Positions 29,905-39,916 of a DNA stretch of 64,000 bases are shown piece after piece; the first letter of the stretch is position 1; each line of letters opens with the position of its first letter. Below the pieces are notes generated by a model. The model was not told where the DNA came from. It was given only the letters and a program-made list of their open reading frames with translations, and made no database searches. The stretch is taken from assembly GCF_000731675.1 (NCBI RefSeq), contig NZ_JMIT01000003.1, positions 42,048-106,047 on the forward strand, read 5' to 3'. Source of the DNA: Pseudomonas capeferrum (lineage in GTDB: Bacteria > Pseudomonadota > Gammaproteobacteria > Pseudomonadales > Pseudomonadaceae). Made by a program: the position numbers and the translations under genes.

Positions 29905-31575
29905 ATGCAAACCTGGCAACAACTCTATAGCCCGCTTGGTAGTCTCGGCCTGTCCGCACTGGCGGCGGTCATCCCTATCGTGTTCTTCTTCCTTGCCCTG
30001 GCCGTGTTCCGCCTCAAAGGCCACGTCGCCGGCAGCATCACCCTCGGGTTGTCGATACTGGTGGCGATCTTCGCCTTCCAGATGCCTGTCGACATGGCCT
30101 TGGCCGCCGCGGGTTACGGCTTCCTCTACGGCCTCTGGCCGATTGCCTGGATCATCGTTGCCGCGGTGTTCCTGTACAAACTCACGGTCAAGAGCGGCCA
30201 GTTCGAAGTCATCCGCAGCTCGGTGCTGTCGATCACCGACGACCAGCGCCTGCAAGTGCTGCTGATCGGCTTCTGCTTCGGTGCCTTCCTGGAGGGCGCG
30301 GCCGGCTTCGGCGCACCGGTGGCCATCACGGCCGCCTTGCTGGTGGGCCTGGGCTTCAACCCGCTGTACGCCGCCGGCCTGTGCCTGATCGCCAACACCG
30401 CACCGGTCGCCTTCGGCGCGCTGGGCATCCCGATCATCGTCGCCGGCCAGGTGACGGGCATCGACGCCTTCCACATCGGTGCCATGACCGGCCGCCAGCT
30501 GCCGCTGCTGTCGCTGTTCGTGCCGTTCTGGCTGGTGTTCATGATGGACGGCGTGCGGGGCGTGAAGGAGACCTGGCCTGCAGCCCTGGTCGCCGGCCTG
30601 AGCTTTGCCGTGACCCAGTACTTCACCTCGAACTTCATCGGCCCAGAGCTGCCCGACATCACCTCGGCCCTGGCCAGCCTGATCTGCCTGACCCTGTTCC
30701 TGAAAGTCTGGCAGCCCAAGCGCTCGTTCGCGCAAGCCAAGGGCAGCGTCGGCGCCGCGGTCGTGCAATCAAGCGGCAGCCAGCCGAGCCCGTACAGCTT
30801 CGGCGAGATCTTCAAGGCCTGGTCGCCGTTCCTGATCCTCACCGTGCTGGTCACCATCTGGACCTTGAAACCGTTCAAGGCCGCGTTCGCGCCGGGCGGT
30901 GCGATGTACAACTTCGTGTTCAACTTCGCCATCCCGCACCTTGACCAGCTGGTGATCAAGACCGCGCCGATCGTTGCCGCGCCGACCGCCATGCCAGCGG
31001 TGTTCAAGCTCGACCCGATCTCCGCCACCGGCACCGCGATCTTCCTCTCGGCGCTGATCTCCATGGCGGTGCTGAAGATCAACTTCAAAACTGGTCTTAC
31101 CACTTTCAAAGAGACGTTCTGGGAGCTGCGCTGGCCGATCCTGTCGATTGGTATGGTGCTGGCCTTCGCCTTCGTCACCAACTACTCGGGCATGTCCTCG
31201 ACCATGGCCCTGGTATTGGCTGGCACCGGCGCCGCGTTCCCGTTCTTCTCGCCGTTCCTCGGCTGGCTGGGCGTGTTCCTGACCGGCTCGGACACCTCGT
31301 CCAATGCCCTGTTCAGCTCGCTGCAAGCCACCACCGCGCACCAGATCGGGGTCAACGACACCCTGCTGGTGGCCGCCAACACCAGCGGCGGCGTGACCGG
31401 CAAGATGATCTCGCCACAATCCATTGCCGTGGCCTGCGCCGCCACCGGCCTGGTGGGCAAGGAGTCCGACCTGTTCCGCTTCACCGTCAAGCACAGCCTG
31501 TTCTTCGCCACCATCGTGGGCCTGATCACCTTGGTCCAGGCTTACTGGCTGACCGGCATGCTGGTTCATCACTAA
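29905..31575 (+). CDS. lldP: L-lactate permease
   Basis: This 556-residue inner-membrane transporter of the LctP family has about a dozen or more hydrophobic segments and the family motifs EGAAGFGAPVAITAALLVGL and GFNPLYAAGLCLIANTAPVA. It would import lactate by proton symport. It is first in the lldP-lldD-dld operon. A 9-bp G+C-rich hairpin (31,586-31,609) lies between it and lldD. Confidence 0.96.
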   Translation: MQTWQQLYSPLGSLGLSALAAVIPIVFFFLALAVFRLKGHVAGSITLGLSILVAIFAFQMPVDMALAAAGYGFLYGLWPIAWIIVAAVFLYKLTVKSGQFEVIRSSVLSITDDQRLQVLLIGFCFGAFLEGAAGFGAPVAITAALLVGLGFNPLYAAGLCLIANTAPVAFGALGIPIIVAGQVTGIDAFHIGAMTGRQLPLLSLFVPFWLVFMMDGVRGVKETWPAALVAGLSFAVTQYFTSNFIGPELPDITSALASLICLTLFLKVWQPKRSFAQAKGSVGAAVVQSSGSQPSPYSFGEIFKAWSPFLILTVLVTIWTLKPFKAAFAPGGAMYNFVFNFAIPHLDQLVIKTAPIVAAPTAMPAVFKLDPISATGTAIFLSALISMAVLKINFKTGLTTFKETFWELRWPILSIGMVLAFAFVTNYSGMSSTMALVLAGTGAAFPFFSPFLGWLGVFLTGSDTSSNALFSSLQATTAHQIGVNDTLLVAANTSGGVTGKMISPQSIAVACAATGLVGKESDLFRFTVKHSLFFATIVGLITLVQAYWLTGMLVHH

Positions 31576-31585
31576 AGTGAAAGGG

Positions 31586-31609
31586 GCCGGGCGCCAAGGC
31601 GCGCCCGGC
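31586..31609 (+). other. Intercistronic hairpin lldP-lldD
   Basis: GCCGGGCGC-CAAGGC-GCGCCCGGC is a strong stem without a following T-run. It may stabilise the lldP message or adjust downstream expression. Confidence 0.5.
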
Positions 31610-31638
31610 GTTCCCCTCAAGCAACGCTGCGAGAATCC

Positions 31639-32784
31639 ATGATCATTTCCGCCTCTACCGACTATCGCGCCGCGGCCCAACGCAAGCTGCCCCCCTTCCT
31701 CTTCCACTACGCCGACGGCGGCGCCTACGCCGAGCACACGCTGCGCCACAACGTCTCGGACCTGGCCAGCATCGCCCTGCGCCAGCGCGTGTTGAAGAAC
31801 ATGTCCGAGCTCAGCCTGGAAACCCAGCTGTTCGACGAAACCCTGAGCATGCCCGTGGCCCTGGCCCCGGTCGGCCTGACCGGCATGTACGCCCGCCGTG
31901 GCGAAGTGCAGGCGGCACGCGCCGCAGCAGCCCATGGCATCCCGTTCACCATGTCCACCGTGTCGGTGTGCCCGATCGAAGAAGTGGCCCCGGCCATCAA
32001 CCGGCCGATGTGGTTCCAGTTGTATGTGCTCAAGGACCGCGGCTTCATGCGCAATGCGCTGGAGCGGGCCAAGGCGGCCGGGGTCAAGACCTTGGTGTTC
32101 ACCGTCGACATGCCCGTGCCCGGCGCCCGCTACCGCGACGCCCACTCCGGCATGAGCGGCCGTAACGGCCCGATGCGCCGCGTACTGCAAGCCATGACCC
32201 ACCCCGAGTGGGCCTGGGACGTCGGCGTGATGGGCCGCCCGCACGACCTCGGCAACATCTCCAAATACCGTGGTAACCCCACCGGCCTTGCCGACTACAT
32301 CGGCTGGCTGGGCAACAACTTCGACCCGTCGATCTCCTGGAAAGACCTGGAGTGGATCCGCGACTTCTGGGAGGGCCCGATGATCATCAAGGGCATCCTC
32401 GATGCCGACGACGCCCGTGACGCGGTCAAGTTCGGCGCCGATGGCATCGTCGTGTCCAACCATGGCGGCCGCCAGCTCGACGGCGTGCTGTCCAGCGCCC
32501 GCGCGCTGCCGGCGATTGCCGATGCGGTCAAGGGCGAGCTGAAGATTCTCGCCGACTCCGGCATCCGCAGCGGCCTCGACGTGGTGCGCATGATCGCCAT
32601 GGGCGCCGACACCGTGCTGATTGGCCGCGCCTTCCTCTGGGCGCTGGCCGTGCATGGCGAGGCCGGGGTGAAAAACCTGCTCGAACTGTTCGAGAAGGAA
32701 ATGCGCGTGGCCATGGTGCTCACCGGCGCCAAGTCGATCAGCGAGATCACCCGCGACTCGCTAGTCCGCGAACTGGGCGCCTGA
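31639..32784 (+). CDS. lldD: L-lactate dehydrogenase, FMN-dependent, quinone-linked
   Basis: LldD oxidises L-lactate to pyruvate and passes electrons to the respiratory quinone pool at the membrane. The 381-residue alpha-hydroxyacid oxidase barrel has FMN-binding GLTGMYARRGEVQAARAAAA and the catalytic-histidine motif VSNHGGRQLDGV, with a GIRSGLDVVRMIAMGAD flavin phosphate site. It lies between lldP and dld. Confidence 0.97.
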   Translation: MIISASTDYRAAAQRKLPPFLFHYADGGAYAEHTLRHNVSDLASIALRQRVLKNMSELSLETQLFDETLSMPVALAPVGLTGMYARRGEVQAARAAAAHGIPFTMSTVSVCPIEEVAPAINRPMWFQLYVLKDRGFMRNALERAKAAGVKTLVFTVDMPVPGARYRDAHSGMSGRNGPMRRVLQAMTHPEWAWDVGVMGRPHDLGNISKYRGNPTGLADYIGWLGNNFDPSISWKDLEWIRDFWEGPMIIKGILDADDARDAVKFGADGIVVSNHGGRQLDGVLSSARALPAIADAVKGELKILADSGIRSGLDVVRMIAMGADTVLIGRAFLWALAVHGEAGVKNLLELFEKEMRVAMVLTGAKSISEITRDSLVRELGA

Positions 32785-32859
32785 ACGCCTGCACGAAACA
32801 CCGCCTGATTGACCGGGGCATGCGGCGCACCAGACGCCGCGGCCCCGCGAGGAGATTGC

Positions 32860-35670
<2,811 letters not shown>

Positions 35671-35724
35671 AGCATGAGATGGCGTTATGGCTGACAGGTG
35701 TTCGCCAATGCATGTTCAGCGCCT

Positions 35725-35954
35725 ATGAGATCGAGCGCCGCCCGCGCGGCGCATCGCGACGCAAGGCCGCTCCTACATTTGTTTCGGGCCAGTGAGGCCT
35801 GTGCCATTGGCGCGCGACCGCCTTGTTTGTACGACGCGATATCGAGGCGGGCACCAAGGGGTCGCGCGCCAATGCCTCTGGAATAACTGGCCCGAAACAA
35901 ATGTAGGAGCGGCCTTGCGTCGCGATGCGCCGCGCGGGCGGCGCTCGATCTCAT
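35725..35954. repeat. 230-bp palindrome with perfect 69-base arms (REP-derived)
   Basis: Bases 35,725-35,793 and 35,886-35,954 are exact inverse complements (arms begin ATGAGATCGAGCGCCGCCCG). Each arm contains the REP-like core CGCGACGCAAGGCCGCTCC. Further inverted segments (ATTGGCGCGCGACC and its complement) extend pairing into the 92-base centre. It fills the 327 bases between dld and the next convergent gene, where no coding gene was found. Confidence 0.92.
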
Positions 35955-35997
35955 GGGCGCCAAAAATGCCATGACAAGCACTAGGCCCCCAAAGCCC

Positions 35998-36246
35998 TCA
36001 AGGCTCGCGTGCCAGCACCAACTCAGCCAACGCCCTGCTCATCTGCACGTTATGCACCGAATTCACCAGCATACCGATACCCGGCTCACCGGCATTACCG
36101 CAGATGTATTCGTCCAAGGTGTCTTCAATACCGCGCATCAGCTGAATGGCGTACAACAGCGCCTCAGGTGAAGGCACCTTGTTGTCGATGGTGTAGAACG
36201 AACGTGAAGACGTTTGGCTGGGTGGGTCAGGAACACTCTTCTTCAT
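35998..36246 (-). CDS. Small hypothetical protein, DUF6124/DUF3077-like
   Basis: This 82-residue soluble protein begins MKKSVPDPPSQTSSRSFYTI and has a mostly helical C-terminal half (SPEALLYAIQLMRGIEDTLD, MSRALAELVLAREP). It resembles small pseudomonad proteins of unknown function (DUF6124/DUF3077 type) by length and layout; the family call is tentative. Its translation start is preceded by a structured leader in which a small hairpin covers the GGAG ribosome binding site. Confidence 0.7.
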   Translation of the reverse strand: MKKSVPDPPSQTSSRSFYTIDNKVPSPEALLYAIQLMRGIEDTLDEYICGNAGEPGIGMLVNSVHNVQMSRALAELVLAREP

Positions 36247-36254
36247 GATGAATT

Positions 36255-36420
36255 CTCCGATGTCATAAACGGAGCTATCACCCTCTTCCTCTCACAGAAG
36301 GAGGTGGCAGCCGTACGCGGGGTGAGAGACCGGCGAACATCGGAATTCCGGCCAGGCCGAAGCCTGCCCACGAACGGCTGCCATAACACTGGCACGATGT
36401 AATCGCCGGGCTCTCACACC
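36255..36420 (-). promoter_or_regulatory. Switch-like structured leader RNA of the 82-residue gene
   Basis: Read on the minus strand, segment A (TGTGAGAGCCCGGCGATTAC plus ATCG, 36,395-36,420) is complementary to segment C (CGATGTTCGCCGGTCTCTCA, 36,323-36,342). Segment B (GGCAGCCGT, 36,374-36,382) is complementary to D (ACGGCTGCC, 36,306-36,314), so A-C and B-D cross as in a pseudoknot or alternative fold. Segment E (TGTGAGAGG, 36,288-36,296) could compete with A for C. The final hairpin CTCCG/CGGAG (36,255-36,274) contains the ribosome binding site. No ligand or Rfam family is recognised. Confidence 0.55.
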
Positions 36421-36700
36421 CGATCGCCAAACCATGGCGACCCAGGGAAACTAGCCCCTGCGCTCATCATCGACAACAGAGAAACGGCTGCGGCGCCGGT
36501 AGGATAATTCCTAAACCAATTCCACCTGAAGCATTTGGTTTCAAGTTCCGAATTCCCCTACAGCCCCGCCGCCCAAAGCGACGCAATCACGCCTAGCCAC
36601 CCCATCATATCGCCCCGCCCCCAACCCGATTGAACCCTCACCAAATCCGCACAGTCCACCTTACAGGCCCACCTTCCAGAGGCCTCAGAAGGAGTCACCC
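36421..36700. other. Intergenic region without a recognised gene
   Basis: Together with the leader to its left this is a gene-free stretch of about 450 bases between divergent small genes. One inverted repeat, AAACCAA/TTGGTTT (36,513-36,541), is visible, and AGAAGGAG near the right end is the ribosome binding site of the following gene. The minus-strand leader must be transcribed from a promoter in this region. Confidence 0.5.
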
Positions 36701-36991
36701 ATGAAAGGTACCGCGCTTTCGGCCCTCTTCGCGGCCGCTACCCTCCTGGCCTCGCCAGTGTTCGCCGCAGAGGACCTCTGCACCGCCAACCTGCAGAAAA
36801 TCGACGACAGCATGGCCACCGCCGGCGCCACCTCCGAGGGCTTGGATAAAGCCCTCACCGAGCACGTCGACAAAGCCAAAGCCGCACAGGCCTCGGGCGA
36901 CACCAAGGAATGCATTGCCATTACCAGCAAAGTCCTGGAACGCCTGGAAAAAACCGAGAAAGGCAGCGGCTCGGGCGGCGGCGGTGCCTGA
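36701..36991 (+). CDS. Small exported protein of unknown function
   Basis: This 96-residue protein has a clear signal peptide (MKGTALSALFAAATLLASPV, cleavage likely after VFAA-A/E). The mature part is about 74 residues, helical and charged, with two cysteines (LCTAN and ECIAI) that could form a disulfide, and a Gly/Ser tail. AGAAGGAG precedes the ATG. It is the last protein gene before ssrA. No family was recognised beyond general similarity to pseudomonad periplasmic proteins. Confidence 0.8.
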   Translation: MKGTALSALFAAATLLASPVFAAEDLCTANLQKIDDSMATAGATSEGLDKALTEHVDKAKAAQASGDTKECIAITSKVLERLEKTEKGSGSGGGGA

Positions 36992-36996
36992 GCCTG

Positions 36997-37034
36997 AAGC
37001 GGGCGGCGGAACCTGCTGTCGACGCCGCCCGCTT
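36997..37034 (+). terminator. Hairpin after the small exported protein gene
   Basis: A perfect 12-bp stem (AAGCGGGCGGCG / CGCCGCCCGCTT) starts 5 bases after the stop codon. The following T-run is short (TTTAG), so it is a moderate terminator. It also overlaps the expected -35 region of ssrA. Confidence 0.6.
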
Positions 37035-37041
37035 TAGCGCG

Positions 37042-37047
37042 TATACT
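37042..37047 (+). promoter_or_regulatory. -10 element of the ssrA promoter
   Basis: TATACT lies 43 bases before mature tmRNA, giving a predicted start about 35 bases before the RNase P-processed 5' end. No good -35 match was seen. Confidence 0.5.
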
Positions 37048-37089
37048 CAGCCCACGTGCCGAAAGGTACGGTCAGCTAGAGCTGAGTGT

Positions 37090-37481
37090 GGGGCCGATTA
37101 GGATTCGACGCCGGTAGCGAAACTCTAGGTGCATGCCGAGTTGGTAACAGAACTCGTAAATCCACTGTTGCAACTTTCTATAGTTGCCAATGACGAAAAC
37201 TACGAGGGTTACGCTCTCGCTGCGTAAGCAGCTGAGCCCGCTCTCCTGGTAGCTTCGGCTCCAGCAATCATCAGGGGATGCCTGTAAACCCGAAATGATT
37301 GTCATACAGAACAGGATCGTCGTGTAGCACGTTGGGGGCAAAGCGACTAAAACTTACCCAACTCATCCAAAGCACCCTGCCCGTCGGGCGGCTGCGGATT
37401 AAATCAGTAGACACGGCTAAGCATGTAGTACCGACAGCGGAGTACTGGCGGACGGGGGTTCAAATCCCCCCGGCTCCACCA
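37090..37481 (+). ncRNA. ssrA: Transfer-messenger RNA (tmRNA)
   Basis: tmRNA rescues ribosomes stalled on broken mRNA. The 392-base RNA starts GGGGCCGATTAGGATTCGAC and ends with the T-arm GGGGGTTCAAATCCCCC and acceptor strand GGCTCCACCA; the two ends pair as a tRNA-like domain. The tag reading frame starts at GCC (37,186) and encodes ANDENYEGYALAA before TAA at 37,227. The 3' end is a common integration site, and an integrase gene follows within 190 bases. Confidence 0.96.
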
Positions 37482-37493
37482 AATGATCAATCA

Positions 37494-37518
37494 AAGACGT
37501 CCACGGACGTCTTTTTTT
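37494..37518 (+). terminator. Intrinsic terminator of ssrA
   Basis: AAAGACGTCC-AC-GGACGTCTTT continues into TTTTT directly after the tmRNA. If an element is integrated here, this terminator is on the element side of the junction. Confidence 0.88.
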
Positions 37519-37595
37519 GTGCCTGTAATTCATTGAAATCAATGACTTACAGTGCTTTTGAGGGCCATAGAGGTTTTTTGAGTTCCAGACGGTTT

Positions 37596-37644
37596 GGTAT
37601 CCCAGGTGGTATCCCGGGCTACCCGGTGCTATTTTTAGGATACC
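37596..37644. repeat. Repeats at the left island end, candidate integrase arm sites
   Basis: GGTATCCCAG (37,596-37,605) and GGTATCCCGG (37,608-37,617) are direct copies, and GGATACC (37,638-37,644) is an inverted third copy. They lie between ssrA and the integrase, where P4-type integrases bind arm sites. Confidence 0.45.
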
Positions 37645-37668
37645 AAAACGGTGCCGGAGGTAGCTCTC

Positions 37669-38925
37669 ATGCCTACTCAAGCAACCCGTCTCTCCGACCG
37701 CCAGCTGAAGGCGGTCAAAGCAACTGGTAAAGATTTCGTCCTCAGCGATGGTGACGGCCTACAGCTTCGCGTCAGAGCCAGCGGCTCGATGATGTGGAAC
37801 TTCAATTACCGCGAGCCGTTGACCAGAAGCCGTATCAACATGGCACTCGGTCCTTACCCCGACCTCTCACTAGCCAATGCTAGGAAAAAAGCTGTCGAGG
37901 CGCGCGAGCTGCTTGCCCTGGGTATTGATCCCAAGGTCCAACGTGATGAGGTAAGGCAAGCCAAGCTTGCTGAGACCGAGCACACCTTCGAGAAGGTGGC
38001 CACCGCCTGGTTCGAGCTGAAGAAAGACTCGGTAACCCCCGCCTACGCCGAGGACATTTGGCGGTCGCTCACGCTGCACGTGTTCCCCGATTTGAAGACA
38101 ACGCCGCTTTCGGAAATCAGCGCCCCGATGGTCATCATAATCCTCCGCCCAATCGAGGCGAAAGGCAGCCTGGAGACTGTGAAGCGGTTGAGCCAACGAC
38201 TCAACGAGATCATGACCTATGGGGTGAACGCCGGCCTGATACACGCGAATCCGCTCAATGGACTTCGTGCTGTATTCAAGAAGCCGAAGAAAGAAAACAT
38301 GGCTGCTCTTCCACCAGAAGAGCTCCCCGAGCTCATGCTGGAAATCGCGAACGCCAGTATCAAACGCACCACCCGATGCCTGATCGAATGGCAGTTGCAC
38401 ACGATGACTCGCCCCGCCGAGGCGGCGACTACTCGCTGGGCAGACATTGATTTTGAAAGGCGTGTCTGGACCATCCCTCCGGAGCGAATGAAAAAGCGCC
38501 GCCCACACAGCATCCCGTTGAGTGATCAAGCAGTCGCGCTGCTGCAATCACTAAAAACTCACAGCGGCCATCGCGAATACGTCTTCCCGTCAGACAGAAA
38601 TCCGCGTACCCACGCCAATAGCCAGACTGCCAACATGGCGTTGAAACGCATGGGGTTCCAGGATCGCCTAGTCAGCCACGGCCTGCGCTCTATGGCCAGC
38701 ACCATTTTGAATGAGCATGGGTGGGATCCGGAGCTCATCGAAGTCGCACTAGCTCACGTAGACAAGGATGAGGTGCGCAGTGCCTACAACCGAGCCGACT
38801 ACATCGAGCGCCGGCGTCCGATGATGGCTTGGTGGAGTGAGTACATCCTGAAAGCCGCGACCGGCAACCTGCTCGCCTCAGCATATGGCCAAGTCAGAGA
38901 CAAGAACGTTGTGCCGATCCGCTGA
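37669..38925 (+). CDS. P4-type tyrosine-recombinase integrase
   Basis: This 418-residue integrase begins MPTQATRLSDRQLKAVKATG. It has the N-terminal DUF4102 arm-binding domain (FVLSDGDGLQLRVRASGS, LGPYPDLSLANARKKA), a SAM-like core-binding domain, and a catalytic domain with Arg in TMTRPAEAATTRW, HGLR in the middle and His/Tyr in LAHVDKDEVRSAYNRADY. It presumably integrates and excises the island at ssrA. A more distant upstream start is possible, but GGAGG precedes the chosen ATG. Confidence 0.94.
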   Translation: MPTQATRLSDRQLKAVKATGKDFVLSDGDGLQLRVRASGSMMWNFNYREPLTRSRINMALGPYPDLSLANARKKAVEARELLALGIDPKVQRDEVRQAKLAETEHTFEKVATAWFELKKDSVTPAYAEDIWRSLTLHVFPDLKTTPLSEISAPMVIIILRPIEAKGSLETVKRLSQRLNEIMTYGVNAGLIHANPLNGLRAVFKKPKKENMAALPPEELPELMLEIANASIKRTTRCLIEWQLHTMTRPAEAATTRWADIDFERRVWTIPPERMKKRRPHSIPLSDQAVALLQSLKTHSGHREYVFPSDRNPRTHANSQTANMALKRMGFQDRLVSHGLRSMASTILNEHGWDPELIEVALAHVDKDEVRSAYNRADYIERRRPMMAWWSEYILKAATGNLLASAYGQVRDKNVVPIR

Positions 38926-39070
38926 CCCGGCTACAAGCGCAAGCTGACTGTTTTGGCGACAGCGGCGACAACGGCGCTACACGTTGAAATACCTGGGGTA
39001 CAGAATGGCGACTGGTATAGCGACCGTCGCCAATTCTCCGTTTGCTCTGCGCTTTTCAGGCAAAGTCCGT

Positions 39071-39101
39071 GTGCATGGGAAGGCTCCGCATTCCCATGCA
39101 C
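39071..39101. repeat. 11-bp stem-loop
   Basis: GTGCATGGGAA and TTCCCATGCAC are exact complements around a 9-base loop. No T-run follows in either direction. Confidence 0.75.
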
Positions 39102-39464
39102 AGGGGCTCGCATCTAGAAGGCGACAAACGGCCCATCGTCCACTCACCACCACTCACGGCTACCACTTTCCGCTATCGAATTTTGGCGCAATGAGCAGTG
39201 CCTAACTTGATTGACCCAGCCATCCCACCGGCGCTAGAAAGAAGCCTCGAAGCGCTGCTGTTGGCAGCACCCAGGTGGCCCGAACCTTCAAGGTCACGCC
39301 GCTTTATGCGGTGGTTCTCCCAAGGGCGATTAGCATCCGGCAGCTCGCCCGGTCACCTTCCCGGTGATGGGTGCTCTTTAACCTCATGGCCCTCGTGCGC
39401 CAGCTACACCGTACTGTGATGTGCTGCAGCAACCTAATCGCTTGGCCGAATTTTGCGCCAACTT

Positions 39465-39499
39465 GCGCCCGTCTCTTTTTCCAGAAAAGAGACGGGCGC
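39465..39499. repeat. 15-bp stem-loop
   Basis: GCGCCCGTCTCTTTT and AAAAGAGACGGGCGC are exact complements around a 5-base loop. Position in a non-coding stretch of a mobile element suggests a terminator-like or origin structure; neither end has a long T-run. Confidence 0.8.
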
Positions 39500-39916
39500 T
39501 TCTAACACTGCTGCAGCCCTGATCGCACAAAGCTTTGCGGCAATCCCCCTCGTGACAATTGGCGTGACAAACGCCGATGTCACCAGCAACAGCGCTGTAG
39601 ATGATGGTGCCGCAGACCAGGGAATGGACTGCACCTGACTGACAGTCAGGCATGCCCCTGTCATCGCAGTGCTGCTTGCACCCTGCTCTGGATCTCGCGG
39701 CACTGGTCTCGTCAGCCAATGCAGCCTCCACCCGCCCACCGCTATCGGTGCTCAGGAGGCCAGATCATGAGATGCCCTTGCTCTTGGTCGTAAGGAGCCG
39801 CCAGTCCCGCGTCAGTGGACACCCTCACAGGTCGCAGGGGCCTTGATCCCTGATAACACTCAGCATTCTTGGCGGGATGACGTGAGGGAGAGATCGGTAA
39901 TTTATGGAGGAAGGCT

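Larger units (their letters stand above)
38926..39916. other. Gene-poor, hairpin-rich kilobase between integrase and DUF3987 gene
   Basis: No convincing protein gene was found in these 991 bases; the longest readings (about 60-115 residues) lack family features and lie across the hairpins. Two strong stem-loops occur: GTGCATGGGAA/TTCCCATGCAC (39,071-39,101, 11 bp) and GCGCCCGTCTCTTTT with its exact complement (39,465-39,499, 15 bp). Two abutting 9-mers of the TGTCGCC type lie at 38,953-38,970. An origin or other cis site of the element is possible. Confidence 0.5.

Noticed and set aside
30769..32655. Long minus-strand reading opposite lldP and lldD
   Set aside because: It is a shadow of the lactate genes, with Gly/His/Glu-rich low-complexity sequence and no family features.
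35698..35981. Similar readings of 62-98 residues on both strands (sharing MRSSAARAAHRDARPLL)
   Set aside because: The identical peptides on opposite strands result from the 69-base perfect inverted repeat, not from genes.
37072..37341. 89-residue minus-strand reading inside ssrA
   Set aside because: It lies wholly across tmRNA sequence and is antisense to it.
39198..39739. Short readings on both strands of 70-115 residues between the integrase and the DUF3987 gene
   Set aside because: They have no ribosome binding sites or motifs and run across a 15-bp hairpin.
39768..39795. ATGAGATGCCCTTGC start resembling the MRCPxC opening of Ogr/Delta-type zinc proteins
   Set aside because: The frame stops after eight codons and no continuation with further Cys residues was found in another frame.
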